Notes: generated by a model not told the origin, from the sequence alone. Counted from the first letter of the stretch, positions 18,968 to 27,649 are shown. The stretch: 64,000 nt of DNA from Streptomyces sp. L2 (GCF_004124325.1 NZ_QBDT01000001.1:3844001-3908000), one strand, 5' to 3'. Made by a program: numbers and translations.

Positions 18968-19039
18968 GTTTCACGTGAAACAGGGCGGCACCTGCGGTTT
19001 CACGTGAAACATGGCGGCACGCGCGGTTTCACGTGAAAC
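18968..19039. repeat. Triple parS array, 29-bp tandem repeat (parS sites 4-6)
   Basis: Three perfect parS cores at 18968-18981, 18997-19010 and 19026-19039, exactly 29 bp apart. The spacers of copies 1 and 2 are near-identical (AGGGCGGCACCTGCG versus ATGGCGGCACGCGCG), so the array is a tandem duplication of a 29-bp unit. It ends 3 bp before the MATE gene stop codon. Confidence 0.95.
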
Positions 19040-19042
19040 GGA

Positions 19043-20380
19043 TCAGCGGGTCGCACCCGTGACGATCCAGCGCCCCGACCTCGTGCGCAGCCACAACGTC
19101 AGCATGCGTACCGCCATCATCAGCGTCATGGCCGCCCACAGCGCCGTGAGACCCCCGCCCAGCGTCGGGACGAGCAGCGCCACCGGCGCGAAGACCACCA
19201 GGGTGACGACCATCGCGCCCGCCAGGTACGGGCCGTCACCGGCACCCATCAGCACGCCGTCCAGGACGAAGACGATCCCGCAGACGGGCTGCGACAACGC
19301 CACCATGAGCAGGGCCGGCAGCGCCGCGTCCTTGACCACCGAGTCACTGGTGAACAGCGGAAGGAAGAGCGGCCGGGCGGCCACGACGAGGAGGCCGAGT
19401 ACGACGCCGGTCGCGATGCCCCACTGGACCATGCGGCGGCACGCCTCGCGGGCACCCTGGGGGTCGTCCGCTCCCAGGTAGCGGCCGATGATGGCCTGTC
19501 CTGCGATGGCGATGGCGTCCAGCGCGAAGGCCAGCAGGCTCCAAAGCGACAGGATGATCTGGTGGGCGGCGACGTCGGCGTCGCCGAGCCGGGCCGCCAC
19601 CGCCGTGGCGATCATCAGGATCGCGCGCAGCGACAGGGTGCGGACCAGCAAGGGCACGCCGGCCTGCGCCGAGGCGCGTATCCCGGCGGCGTCCGGCCGC
19701 AGGGACGCGCCGTGCCGACGGGCTCCCCGGACGACCACGGTCAGATAGACCGCCGCCATGCCGCACTGGGCGATGACGGTGCCCCAGGCGGAACCAGCGA
19801 TGCCCAGCCCCGCACCGTAGACGAGCCCCGCGTTGAGCACGGCGTTGGCGATGAAGCCCGCGACGGCGACGTAGAGCGGAGTCCGCGTGTTCTGCAGCCC
19901 GCGCAGTACGCCGGTCGAGGCGAGGACGATCAGCATCGCCGGGATGCCGAGAGCGGAGATACGGAGGTAGGTCGTGGCGTAGGGGGCCGCCGTGGCCGAG
20001 GCGCCGAAGAGGTCGACGATGGCGGGCGCCAGCGGAAGTACGGCGGCGATCACGGCGACACCGAGGAGCAGCGCCAGCCAGATGCCGTCCATGCCCTGGC
20101 GGATGGCCGCCTGGAGATCACCCGCGCCGACGCGTCGGGCGACGGCGGCCGTGGTGGCGTAGGCGAGGAAGACGAACACGCTCACGGCGGTGGTGAGCAG
20201 CGCGGAGGCGATGCCGAGACCGGCGAGTTGCGCGGTTCCCAGATGGCCGACGATCGCGCTGTCCGCCATCACGAAGAGAGGCTCCGCGACGAGTGCGCCG
20301 AAGGCCGGAACGGCCAGCGCGACGATCTCGCGGTCGTGCCGCCGTCGGGTGGCCTCGGGTATCGCGGGAGCCGGTGTCAT
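19043..20380 (-). CDS. MATE-family efflux transporter (DinF-like)
   Basis: A 445-residue protein with 12 predicted transmembrane helices in two homologous halves, as in Na+- or H+-driven MATE exporters. The N-terminal EIVALAVPAFGALVAEPLFVMADSAIVGHLG is the DinF/MATE signature. ATG 20378-20380 is preceded 7 nt upstream by TAGATT (complement of 20388-20393). This suggests a leaderless transcript and favours this start over GTG 20389. A DnaA box lies directly next to that -10. The substrate is unknown. Confidence 0.88.
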   Translation of the reverse strand: MTPAPAIPEATRRRHDREIVALAVPAFGALVAEPLFVMADSAIVGHLGTAQLAGLGIASALLTTAVSVFVFLAYATTAAVARRVGAGDLQAAIRQGMDGIWLALLLGVAVIAAVLPLAPAIVDLFGASATAAPYATTYLRISALGIPAMLIVLASTGVLRGLQNTRTPLYVAVAGFIANAVLNAGLVYGAGLGIAGSAWGTVIAQCGMAAVYLTVVVRGARRHGASLRPDAAGIRASAQAGVPLLVRTLSLRAILMIATAVAARLGDADVAAHQIILSLWSLLAFALDAIAIAGQAIIGRYLGADDPQGAREACRRMVQWGIATGVVLGLLVVAARPLFLPLFTSDSVVKDAALPALLMVALSQPVCGIVFVLDGVLMGAGDGPYLAGAMVVTLVVFAPVALLVPTLGGGLTALWAAMTLMMAVRMLTLWLRTRSGRWIVTGATR

Positions 20381-20839
20381 GAGCACCAATCTAATCGTCC
20401 ACAGGTAACAGATGCAATTGTATAGTGACCCTTACCTCGACGCTCCGCCCGTGTCCATTCGCGCACCGTTCGACGTGATCTTGGTCCGACTGGGGAAGTT
20501 TTTCTTCTGCACAGGCCGTGGACGGCAACAGTGCAGGTCAGGCGGCATCTCCTGATCAAAGGGAGGGCTTGTTCACAGCGCTGTCCACCGGGTCGTGCAC
20601 AGGTTTCGGCAAGTTCTCCACAGCATCTGGGCCGTCGTCCACATGGCCTGTGGATAACCAGATTGGCTGACGGTGCCGAGGGGCCTACCGTTGTGCGGCG
20701 CCCACTCCCCGCCCGCGGTCCGGGAACCGCCACAATTCCGACGCGCCACTACGGGAGTTGGGCCTCTCATTTGTCAGTGTCGTGCCGTACAACAGAGGGC
20801 ACGGCGAGGTCCGCCCTGCGGACGGGAGGAGGTGTCTCG
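20381..20839. promoter_or_regulatory. dnaB upstream region with DnaA boxes
   Basis: A 459-bp divergent region. DnaA-box-like 9-mers: TCGTCCACA 20395-20403, TTGTTCACA 20569-20577 (one mismatch), TTCTCCACA 20614-20622, TCGTCCACA 20635-20643, and TTATCCACA on the minus strand at 20649-20657. The last is a perfect consensus box. The MATE promoter element TAGATT is at its left end. No gene is seen. DnaA control of dnaB is inferred. Confidence 0.65.
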
Positions 20840-22321
20840 GTGAGCATTTCCGAGCCCTTGGACGATCCGTGGGCCGACAGCGGGCCCAGCGATCGTCTGC
20901 CGGCCTCCCGTCGGCGCGGTGACGGTGGCCGGGGTCGTGACGAACAGCACGACCGGGGCCGGGACAACGGCTCCTGGGACGGCGGCGGCAGTACAGCCTT
21001 CGAGCGGGTGCCCCCGCAGGACCTCGACGCCGAGCAGTCCGTTCTGGGCGGCATGCTGCTCTCCAAGGACGCCATCGCCGACGTCGTGGAAGTGCTCAAG
21101 GGCCACGACTTCTACAAGCCCGCCCACGAGACGATCTACCAGGCCATCCTCGACATCTACGCCAAGGGCGAGCCGGCCGACCCCATCACCATCGCCGCCG
21201 AACTCACCAAACGCGGTGAGATCAACAAGGTGGGCGGTGCCGCGTACCTGCACAGCCTGGTGCAGACCGTGCCGACGGCGGCGAACGCCGAGTACTACGC
21301 GGAGATCGTGCACGAGCGGGCCGTACTGCGCCGGCTGGTCGAGGCGGGCACCCGCATCACCCAGATGGGATACGCCGCCGACGGGGACGTCGACGAGATC
21401 GTCAACAGCGCCCAGGCGGAGATCTACGCGGTCACCGAACAGCGCACCAGCGAGGACTACCTGCCCCTCGGCGACATCATGGAGGGCGCCCTCGACGAGA
21501 TCGAGGCGATCGGCTCGCGCAGTGGCGAGATGACCGGTGTGCCCACCGGGTTCACCGACTTCGACTCCCTGACGAACGGGCTGCACCCGGGCCAGATGAT
21601 CGTCATCGCGGCCCGTCCCGCCATGGGCAAGTCCACGCTCGCGCTGGACTTCGCACGGGCCGCCTCCATCAAGAACAACCTGCCGAGCGTCATCTTCTCC
21701 CTGGAAATGGGCCGCAACGAGATCGCGATGCGTCTGCTGTCCGCCGAGGCCCGGGTGGCCCTGCACCACATGCGGTCCGGCACGATGACCGACGAGGACT
21801 GGACCCGGCTCGCGCGCCGCATGCCGGACGTCTCGGCCGCCCCGCTCTACATCGACGACTCCCCAAACCTGTCGATGATGGAGATCCGCGCCAAGTGCCG
21901 GCGCCTGAAGCAGCGCAACGACCTCAAGCTGGTGGTCATCGACTACCTGCAGCTGATGCAGTCCGGTGGCTCCAAGCGTGCCGAGAGCCGTCAGCAGGAG
22001 GTCTCGGACATGTCCCGTAACCTCAAACTGCTCGCCAAGGAGCTGGAGATCCCGGTCATCGCGCTGTCCCAGCTCAACCGTGGCCCCGAGCAGCGCACCG
22101 ACAAGAAGCCGATGGTCTCCGACCTGCGTGAGTCCGGCTCCATCGAGCAGGACGCCGACATGGTCATCCTGCTGCACCGTGAGGACGCGTACGAGAAGGA
22201 GTCCCCGCGCGCGGGCGAGGCCGACCTGATCGTCGCCAAGCACCGAAACGGCCCCACGGCCACGATCACCGTGGCGTTCCAGGGCCACTACTCGCGTTTC
22301 GTCGACATGGCCCAGACCTGA
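20840..22321 (+). CDS. dnaB: Replicative DNA helicase DnaB
   Basis: The hexameric 5'-3' helicase of the replication fork, 493 residues. The N-terminal domain (VPPQDLDAEQSVLGGMLLS) is followed by the RecA-like motor. Walker A is ARPAMGKST with K264. Walker B is KLVVIDYLQLMQ, and the arginine-finger region HRNGPTATI lies near the end. GTG 20840 (MSISEPLDDPW) has GGGAGGAGG upstream. The long upstream open frame has no RBS. There is no intein, and the length is normal. DnaA boxes lie upstream. Confidence 0.97.
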   Translation: MSISEPLDDPWADSGPSDRLPASRRRGDGGRGRDEQHDRGRDNGSWDGGGSTAFERVPPQDLDAEQSVLGGMLLSKDAIADVVEVLKGHDFYKPAHETIYQAILDIYAKGEPADPITIAAELTKRGEINKVGGAAYLHSLVQTVPTAANAEYYAEIVHERAVLRRLVEAGTRITQMGYAADGDVDEIVNSAQAEIYAVTEQRTSEDYLPLGDIMEGALDEIEAIGSRSGEMTGVPTGFTDFDSLTNGLHPGQMIVIAARPAMGKSTLALDFARAASIKNNLPSVIFSLEMGRNEIAMRLLSAEARVALHHMRSGTMTDEDWTRLARRMPDVSAAPLYIDDSPNLSMMEIRAKCRRLKQRNDLKLVVIDYLQLMQSGGSKRAESRQQEVSDMSRNLKLLAKELEIPVIALSQLNRGPEQRTDKKPMVSDLRESGSIEQDADMVILLHREDAYEKESPRAGEADLIVAKHRNGPTATITVAFQGHYSRFVDMAQT

Positions 22322-22375
22322 TCACACCGCCGAAATGAACTCGACGCGGGCCCAGGCACGGGATGCACTGGGAGC

Positions 22376-23761
22376 ATGACGACATCTGAGGAAGAGCTGC
22401 TCCCTTCGACCCGGCGGGCCCTGGTGCACCGGATCGCCGTGGCGCAGGCGGAGGGCAGGGCGCCGTCGCTGGTCGCGGCGGTGGTCCGGGGCGGCCGGAC
22501 GGTGTGGCACGGGGCGCGTAGCTCAGTGGACGGGCACGGCCCGGACGAGAACGTGCAGTACCGGATCGGGTCGATCACCAAGACGTTCACCGCGGTGCTG
22601 GTGCTCCGCCTGCGCGACGAGGGGCTGCTCGATCTCGGTGACGCCCTGGAGAAGCACCTGCCGGGCACGGGCGCGGGCGAGGCGACGATCGCCGAACTGC
22701 TGGCGCACACCGCGGGACTGGCGGCCGAGTCGCCCGGGCCCTGGTGGGAGCGGACGCCCGGCTCGCTGCGGCCCGAGCTGAGCGATGTGCTGGGCGAGCA
22801 GCCCTTCCTGCACCCCGTCGGACGGACGCACCACTACTCCAACCCCGGCTACACCCTGCTCGGCGCGCTGGTGGAGGAACTGCGCGGTGCTCCCTGGGAG
22901 GACGTGCTGCGCCGGGAGGTGCTTGACCCGCTGGGCCTGCGCCGTACGAGCGCCCAGCCGCTGGCGCCGCACGCGGGCGGCTGGGCGGTGCACCCGTGGG
23001 CGGACGCGCTGCTGCCGGAGCCGCTGGAGGACCTGGGCCGGATGACGCCTGCCGGCCAGCTGTGGTCCACCAGCGGCGACCTCGCCCGCTTCGCCGCGTT
23101 CCTGGCCGAAGGAGACGAGCGGGTGCTGAGCGCGGAATCGGTGCGTGAGATGCGGACGCCTTCCGCGCCCGCGGCCGCCGCGGAGGTGGCGGATGGGGTC
23201 ACCTATGGGCTCGGTATGCAGATCCAGCACCGCGACGGCAGGCTTCTCGTCGGGCACTCCGGTTCGTTGCCTGGTTTTCTGGCGAACCTCGTCATTAGCG
23301 TGGAGGACGACGTGGCCGCGGTGGTGCTGACCAACTGCACCAGCGGCCCGCTGGTCGGTGCGGTGGGTGCCGACCTCGTCCGCATCGTCGCCGAGGCGGA
23401 ACCACGCATCCCGGATCCCTGGCGCCCGCTGCGTGACGTGGAACCGGAGGTCCTGGAACTGGCCGGGCCCTGGTACTGGGGGACGAACGCTTTCGCGCTG
23501 CGCGTGACGGCCGACAGGCTCCTCAGCCTGGGGCCGTTGTCCGGTCCCGGCAGGCGCGCCCGCTTCCGGGCGAACCCGGACGGCACCTTGACGGGTCTGG
23601 AGGGGTACTACGCCGGGGAGCCGTTGCGGCCGGTGCGGCGCTCTGACGGGTCCCTGAGCCATCTCGACCTGGGGTCGTTCATCTTCACCCGGGAGCCGTA
23701 CGACACGGAGGCTCCCGTGCCGGGTGGAGTGGATCCCGAGGGGTGGCGGGGCATCGGTTGA
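22376..23761 (+). CDS. Serine hydrolase, beta-lactamase/class C PBP fold
   Basis: A 461-residue protein. The active-site motif is S66-I-T-K69, followed by YSN (second motif) and HSG (KTG-equivalent). HTAGLAAESPGPWW and YSNPGYTLLGALVEE are typical of the family that includes esterases, D-aminopeptidases and class C beta-lactamases. The last about 120 residues form a separate beta domain (YYAGEPLRPVRRSDGSLSHL). No signal peptide is evident, so it is likely cytoplasmic. It starts 54 bp after dnaB. The substrate is unknown, and true beta-lactamase activity is not implied. Confidence 0.85.
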   Translation: MTTSEEELLPSTRRALVHRIAVAQAEGRAPSLVAAVVRGGRTVWHGARSSVDGHGPDENVQYRIGSITKTFTAVLVLRLRDEGLLDLGDALEKHLPGTGAGEATIAELLAHTAGLAAESPGPWWERTPGSLRPELSDVLGEQPFLHPVGRTHHYSNPGYTLLGALVEELRGAPWEDVLRREVLDPLGLRRTSAQPLAPHAGGWAVHPWADALLPEPLEDLGRMTPAGQLWSTSGDLARFAAFLAEGDERVLSAESVREMRTPSAPAAAAEVADGVTYGLGMQIQHRDGRLLVGHSGSLPGFLANLVISVEDDVAAVVLTNCTSGPLVGAVGADLVRIVAEAEPRIPDPWRPLRDVEPEVLELAGPWYWGTNAFALRVTADRLLSLGPLSGPGRRARFRANPDGTLTGLEGYYAGEPLRPVRRSDGSLSHLDLGSFIFTREPYDTEAPVPGGVDPEGWRGIG

Positions 23762-23782
23762 CCCGGTTCGGCTTCTTCGTCG

Positions 23783-23818
23783 CCGGGGGGCCTGTTTCAC
23801 GTGAAACAGGCCCCCCGG
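23783..23818. other. parS site 7 inside a 36-bp perfect palindrome; likely bidirectional terminator
   Basis: The parS core is at 23794-23807. Flanks CCGGGGGGCCT and their complement extend it to a perfect 36-bp palindrome between the convergent serine hydrolase and GNAT genes. Its GC-rich arms are terminator-like. ParB binding follows from the perfect core. Confidence 0.93.
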
Positions 23819-23840
23819 TCGCGTACGGTCGTCCGGCGTC

Positions 23841-24293
23841 TCAGAGTCGTAGCTTGAAGCCCTCGTGGGAGGCGGTGAAGCCGAGCCGCTCGTAGAAGCG
23901 GTGGGCGTCGGTGCGGGTCTTGTCGGACGTCAGCTGCACCATGCTGCAGCGGAGGTCGCGGGAGGTGTCGATGGCCCACTCGACGAGCCGGGTGCCCAGT
24001 CCGGTGCCGCGTTCGTCGGCGTGCACCCGGACGGCCTCGACGAGCGCGCGGGTCGCCCCCTTGCGGGAGAGCCCCGGGATGATCGTGAGCTGCAGGGTCC
24101 CGACGACGCGTCCCTCCCGGACGGCTACGACGAGATGCTGGTTCGCGTCCGCGTTCAGGCGTTCCAGCGCCGCCCTGTAGGGGCTCAGGTCCTCGGGTGA
24201 CTCACGCTGGGCGCCCAGCGGATCGTCGGCGAGCAGGGCGACGATCGCCGGGAGGTCGTCCGCGGTCGCCCGCCGTATTTCAAGATCTCCCAT
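23841..24293 (-). CDS. GNAT-family N-acetyltransferase
   Basis: A 150-residue single GNAT domain. It has MGDLEIRRATADDLPAIVALL at the start, the acetyl-CoA pyrophosphate loop VHADERGTGLGTRLVEWA, and the C-terminal HRFYERLGFTASHEGFKLRL. It lies 9 bp downstream of the MarR gene on the same strand, so the two probably form an operon. The acceptor substrate is unknown. Confidence 0.88.
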   Translation of the reverse strand: MGDLEIRRATADDLPAIVALLADDPLGAQRESPEDLSPYRAALERLNADANQHLVVAVREGRVVGTLQLTIIPGLSRKGATRALVEAVRVHADERGTGLGTRLVEWAIDTSRDLRCSMVQLTSDKTRTDAHRFYERLGFTASHEGFKLRL

Positions 24294-24302
24294 GCCCGCA
24301 CC

Positions 24303-24761
24303 CTACGCGGGCGTCTTCAGCGACTCCACGGCACGGACCAGGGGCGCCAGTTCGGGGTTCACGGCGGCCTCGTCCAGCGCCTCGCGCAGGGCGGCGTCAT
24401 GGGTGGGCCGCGCCGTCTCCAGCAGCCGCCGTCCCGCGTCGGTGACGTCGGTGTAGATGCCGCGCCGGTCGGTGGGGCAGAGATAGCGCTCCAGCAGGTC
24501 ACGGTCCTCCAGCCGGGTGACCAGCCGCGTGGTGGCGCTCTGGCTGAGGACGACCGCGTCGGCGACCTGCTTCATCTGGAGATGCCCGCCCTCGCCGGCG
24601 TGCTGCCGGCTGAGCACGTCGAGCAGCGAGTACTCACGCACGCTCAGGTCGTGCCGCGTCTGCAGGGCGCGCTCGATGTGCGTCTCGATCCTCCCGTGCA
24701 GGGCGGAGAGGGCACACCAGCCCTGAGCGAGAGCGGTGAGCGCGGGATCCGTCGCCGTCAT
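24303..24761 (-). CDS. MarR-family transcriptional regulator
   Basis: A 152-residue winged-helix protein. The DNA-binding region is LSVREYSLLDVLSRQ...LQMKQVADAVVLSQSATTRLVTRLEDRDLLER, and the wing is CPTDRRGIYTDVTDAG. Start ATG 24759-24761 (MTATDPALTALAQGW) fits the family length, while the upstream extension is not conserved in type. It is divergent from the MFS gene at 24904 across 142 bp. This is the classic arrangement in which MarR represses a drug exporter. Confidence 0.9.
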   Translation of the reverse strand: MTATDPALTALAQGWCALSALHGRIETHIERALQTRHDLSVREYSLLDVLSRQHAGEGGHLQMKQVADAVVLSQSATTRLVTRLEDRDLLERYLCPTDRRGIYTDVTDAGRRLLETARPTHDAALREALDEAAVNPELAPLVRAVESLKTPA

Positions 24762-24903
24762 TGGTCTTCCCCTCCGTCCTTGAGCTGCTGAGAACAGGGT
24801 AGGGCACTCCCGCAATAGCCTGCGGTTGCAAGTAGTCCGCGTGTGCAATTATTGTGTACGCGTTCAATGTGTTCCTGCAACCGTTTGGAAGGTGCCTTTC
24901 CCT
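24762..24903. promoter_or_regulatory. MarR/MFS divergent promoter region
   Basis: 142 bp, locally AT-richer than its surroundings. TTGCAAGTAG and TGCAATTATTGTG lie close together, and CAAT-T-ATTG is a short palindrome. These are candidate MarR contacts. No long perfect inverted repeat is present. Confidence 0.4.
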
Positions 24904-26130
24904 ATGCCGCTCGCGCTTCTGGCTCTCGCGATCGGGGCCTTCGGCATCGGTACGACCGAGTTCGTGATCATGGGTCTGCTGCCCGAGGTCGCCGGTGACT
25001 TCGGGGTCTCGATCCCCACGGCGGGCCTGCTCGTGACCGGATACGCCCTGGGGGTGCTCATCGGGGCCCCGCTGATGACCGTGCTCGGCACCAAGGTCTC
25101 GCGCAAACGCATGCTCATGCTGCTGATGGGCCTGTTCATCGCCGGCAACCTGCTCTCCGCCGTCGCTCCGACCTTCGTGGTCATGCTGGCCGGGCGGGTG
25201 ATCGCCTCCCTGGCCCACGGAGCCTTCTTCGGTATCGGCTCCGTCGTCGCGGCGGACGTGGTCGCACCCCACAAGAAGGCCGGCGCCATCGCGATGATGT
25301 TCACCGGTCTGACCGTCGCCAACGTGATCGGCGTGCCGCTGGGCACACTGGTCGGCCAGCACCTCGGCTGGCGGGTCACGTTCGCCGTCGTCGCGGCGCT
25401 CGGTGTCATCGGCCTGGCCGGCATCGCCCGGTTGGTGCCCGAGATGCCCCGGCCGGCGGGAGTGTCCCTGCGTCACGAAGTGGCCGCCCTCAAGAACGTC
25501 CAGGTGCTGCTCGCCATGGCGATGACTGTGCTGGGCTTCGGCGGCGTCTTCGCGGCCGTCACCTACATCGCGCCGATGATGACCCGTATCACCGGCTTCG
25601 CCGACGGTTCCGTCACCTGGCTGCTCGTCCTGTTCGGCCTCGGCATGGTCGGCGGCAACCTCGTCGGCGGCCGGTTCGCCGACCGTGCCCTGATGCCGAT
25701 GCTCTACGTCTCCCTGGGCGCCCTGGCCGTCGTCCTCGCCCTTTTCACGTTCACCGCGCACGACAAGGTCGCGGCCGCTGTGACCATCACCCTGATCGGC
25801 GCCCTGGGCTTCGCGACCGTGCCGCCGCTGCAGAAGCGTGTCCTCGACCAGGCGCACGGCGCTCCGACCCTCGCGTCGGCGGTCAACATCGGCGCCTTCA
25901 ACCTGGGCAACGCCCTCTCAGCCTGGCTCGGCGGCATGGTGATCGCGGCCGGCTTCGGCTACACCGCCCCCAACTGGGTCGGCGCCGCACTCGCCGGTTC
26001 CGCCCTGCTCCTCGCCGCGCTGTCGGCCGGTCTGGAACGCCGCACCGCGCCGGTGACCGCTCAGCCCGCGGCCACCGTCAGGGGAGCGAACCGGCGCGTC
26101 CAGTCACCCGGCAACTCCGTGATGCCGTAG
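24904..26130 (+). CDS. MFS drug exporter of the AraJ/Cmx type
   Basis: A 408-residue 12-helix transporter. Family signatures are LALAIGAFGIGTTEFVIMGLLPEVAGDFGVS at the N-terminus, GAPLMTVLGTKVSRKR (motif A) and HGAFFGIGSVVAADVV. This is the group that includes chloramphenicol-resistance exporters and AraJ. ATG 24904 has GGAAGG upstream. The last 70 bp overlap the convergent double-GNAT gene. Regulation by the divergent MarR protein is likely. The substrate is not known. Confidence 0.9.
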   Translation: MPLALLALAIGAFGIGTTEFVIMGLLPEVAGDFGVSIPTAGLLVTGYALGVLIGAPLMTVLGTKVSRKRMLMLLMGLFIAGNLLSAVAPTFVVMLAGRVIASLAHGAFFGIGSVVAADVVAPHKKAGAIAMMFTGLTVANVIGVPLGTLVGQHLGWRVTFAVVAALGVIGLAGIARLVPEMPRPAGVSLRHEVAALKNVQVLLAMAMTVLGFGGVFAAVTYIAPMMTRITGFADGSVTWLLVLFGLGMVGGNLVGGRFADRALMPMLYVSLGALAVVLALFTFTAHDKVAAAVTITLIGALGFATVPPLQKRVLDQAHGAPTLASAVNIGAFNLGNALSAWLGGMVIAAGFGYTAPNWVGAALAGSALLLAALSAGLERRTAPVTAQPAATVRGANRRVQSPGNSVMP

Positions 26131-26927
26131 GTCATGACGTCGTTGAAGGCGACCGACGCCAGCCCGTGCTCCTTCGCCCACGCCAGCAGTTCCTCGTGCC
26201 GTACGTCGATGTCGGTGCGCAGCGGCCGGTCGGTGTGGGCGGCGAGCGCGGCGATCAGGGCCCGGGCGGTCTCGGTGTCGCGGGCGATCAGCGGCCCGAC
26301 GACATGGGTGTCCATGTTGGGCCAGGCGGCCGTGTAGCCGATGAGCCGGCCGTCTTCCTCGGCGACGCGCAACTGGTCCGCGAAGGCGGGCAGGCGCGTG
26401 ATCAGAGGCGTGCGATCGGTGCCGAACACCTCCTCGTCGAGGCGGAGGATCGCCGGAAGGTCCTCGGCGTTCGCGGCCCGCGTCGCCACCCGGGACTCCG
26501 CTCGACCCGGGACGAAGCGGCCTCTCACCATCTCCGCCCGGCCCGTGACCTTGAAGCCCAGTTCCTCGTAGAGGGGGCGGCCGTTCGCCGTGGCGTGCAG
26601 GGTCAGCGGAGTCGCCCCCATGCCCGAGACGACATGACGCAGCAATCGGCGTCCGACGCCCTGCCGGGCGTGCCGTTCGGCGACCAGGACCATGCCGACG
26701 GCGCCGAGTTCCGGATGCCCTGGTGAGCCGTACTCGGTGATGACGCACGCGGCGACGAGACCACCCTGAGGATCGTCGATGCCGTAGCCCTGGCCGGCGG
26801 TGAGCAGGAACCCCCACTTCCGTTCCTCGCGTGGCCACCCCCGGTCTTCGGACAAGTCGGCACAGGCGGACAGATCGCGTGGCGTCAGGGGACGGATGGG
26901 CAGAGCGGCGAGGGAAGGAGTCGGCAC
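26061..26927 (-). CDS. Tandem-GNAT acetyltransferase
   Basis: A 288-residue protein starting at GTG 26925-26927 (PTPSLAALPIRPLTPRDL). The N-terminal GNAT domain has the CoA loop ERHARQGVGRRLLRHV, then LHATANGRPLYEELGFKVTGRAEMVRG. The second half (RVATRAANAEDLPAILRLDEEVFGTDRTPLI) is a degenerate GNAT-like domain (Acetyltransf_18 type). Its C-terminal 23 codons overlap the MFS gene on the other strand. Longer in-frame starts exist, up to 26999, but they add non-conserved sequence. Confidence 0.82.
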   Translation of the reverse strand: MPTPSLAALPIRPLTPRDLSACADLSEDRGWPREERKWGFLLTAGQGYGIDDPQGGLVAACVITEYGSPGHPELGAVGMVLVAERHARQGVGRRLLRHVVSGMGATPLTLHATANGRPLYEELGFKVTGRAEMVRGRFVPGRAESRVATRAANAEDLPAILRLDEEVFGTDRTPLITRLPAFADQLRVAEEDGRLIGYTAAWPNMDTHVVGPLIARDTETARALIAALAAHTDRPLRTDIDVRHEELLAWAKEHGLASVAFNDVMTYGITELPGDWTRRFAPLTVAAG

Positions 26928-27033
26928 GCAGGTCAGGCTGTCCGACCAGCACCCCCGCCGTCCACCGGTTTCGATGCGGACACACGTGCTTTTGGCCACG
27001 CCGTGGACTTGCGCGCGACCTGGGCGGTGGGCG

Positions 27034-27047
27034 GTTTCACGTGAAAC
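27034..27047. other. parS site 8
   Basis: Perfect GTTTCACGTGAAAC in the gap between the tandem-GNAT and Nudix genes. Confidence 0.95.
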
Positions 27048-27128
27048 ATCGGGGGCGGACGAGATCCCGGTTCAGGTGCGTGCCCGTGGACCGGTGGCCG
27101 ACCGTCGGCTCGGTCCGGGCCCGGATGC

Positions 27129-27614
27129 CTACTTCCCTAGGTCGGGTGCGTGCATGGCGCGCACACCCTCGATGTTGCCGTCCAGGTAGTGCCGCAAGGA
27201 CAGCGGGACGAGATGGACCGAGGCGATGCCGACCCGGGTGAACGGGATGCGGACGATCTCGTACTCCCCGGCCGGCTCGTCCACCTCGGGGCCGTGTCGG
27301 AGGGCAGGGTCCATGGACTCCAGCCGGCAGACGAAGAAGTGCTGGACCTTCACACCCGTCGCGCCACCGTCCTCGCCAATGTGCTCCACGGTGTCCACGA
27401 AGCAGGGCACCACGTCGGAGATCTTGGCCCCCAGCTCTTCGTAGACCTCGCGGTGCAGGGCATCGACGACGGTCGGGTCCTCGCGTTCGACCCCGCCACC
27501 GGGGGTGACCCAGTAGGGATCGACGCCGGGCTTGGTGCGTTTGATCAGGACCAGATCGTCACCGTCCAGGAGGACGGCACGGGCGGTGCGCTTGACCACG
27601 GGTCGGACGGTCAT
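27129..27614 (-). CDS. Nudix hydrolase
   Basis: A 161-residue protein. The Nudix box region GGGVEREDPTVVDALHREVYEELG is present, with the REVYEELG metal-binding core intact but a spacing about one residue longer than the textbook pattern. The N-terminus is MTVRPVVKRTARAVLLDGDD. ATG 27612-27614 has no good RBS and may be leaderless. A degenerate parS lies 22 bp upstream. It cleaves nucleoside diphosphate-linked substrates in general. The specific substrate is unknown. Confidence 0.85.
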   Translation of the reverse strand: MTVRPVVKRTARAVLLDGDDLVLIKRTKPGVDPYWVTPGGGVEREDPTVVDALHREVYEELGAKISDVVPCFVDTVEHIGEDGGATGVKVQHFFVCRLESMDPALRHGPEVDEPAGEYEIVRIPFTRVGIASVHLVPLSLRHYLDGNIEGVRAMHAPDLGK

Positions 27615-27635
27615 GGGAGAAATGTGGCCCAGCTT

Positions 27636-27649
27636 GTTCCACGTGAAAC
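27636..27649. other. Degenerate parS (one mismatch)
   Basis: GTTCCACGTGAAAC differs from parS at one position (T4 to C). It lies just upstream of the Nudix gene start. Weaker ParB binding is possible. Confidence 0.5.

Noticed and set aside
18968..19039. Evenly spaced repeats resembling a tiny CRISPR array
   Set aside because: The repeated unit is the 14-bp parS palindrome, the spacers are nearly identical to each other, and no cas genes are nearby.
20840..22321. Possible intein in DnaB
   Set aside because: The protein is 493 residues with continuous helicase motifs, so there is no room for an intein.
22376..23761. Antibiotic-resistance beta-lactamase
   Set aside because: The motifs fit the broad serine hydrolase/class C PBP fold. 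There is no signal peptide, and many such Streptomyces proteins are esterases or peptidases.
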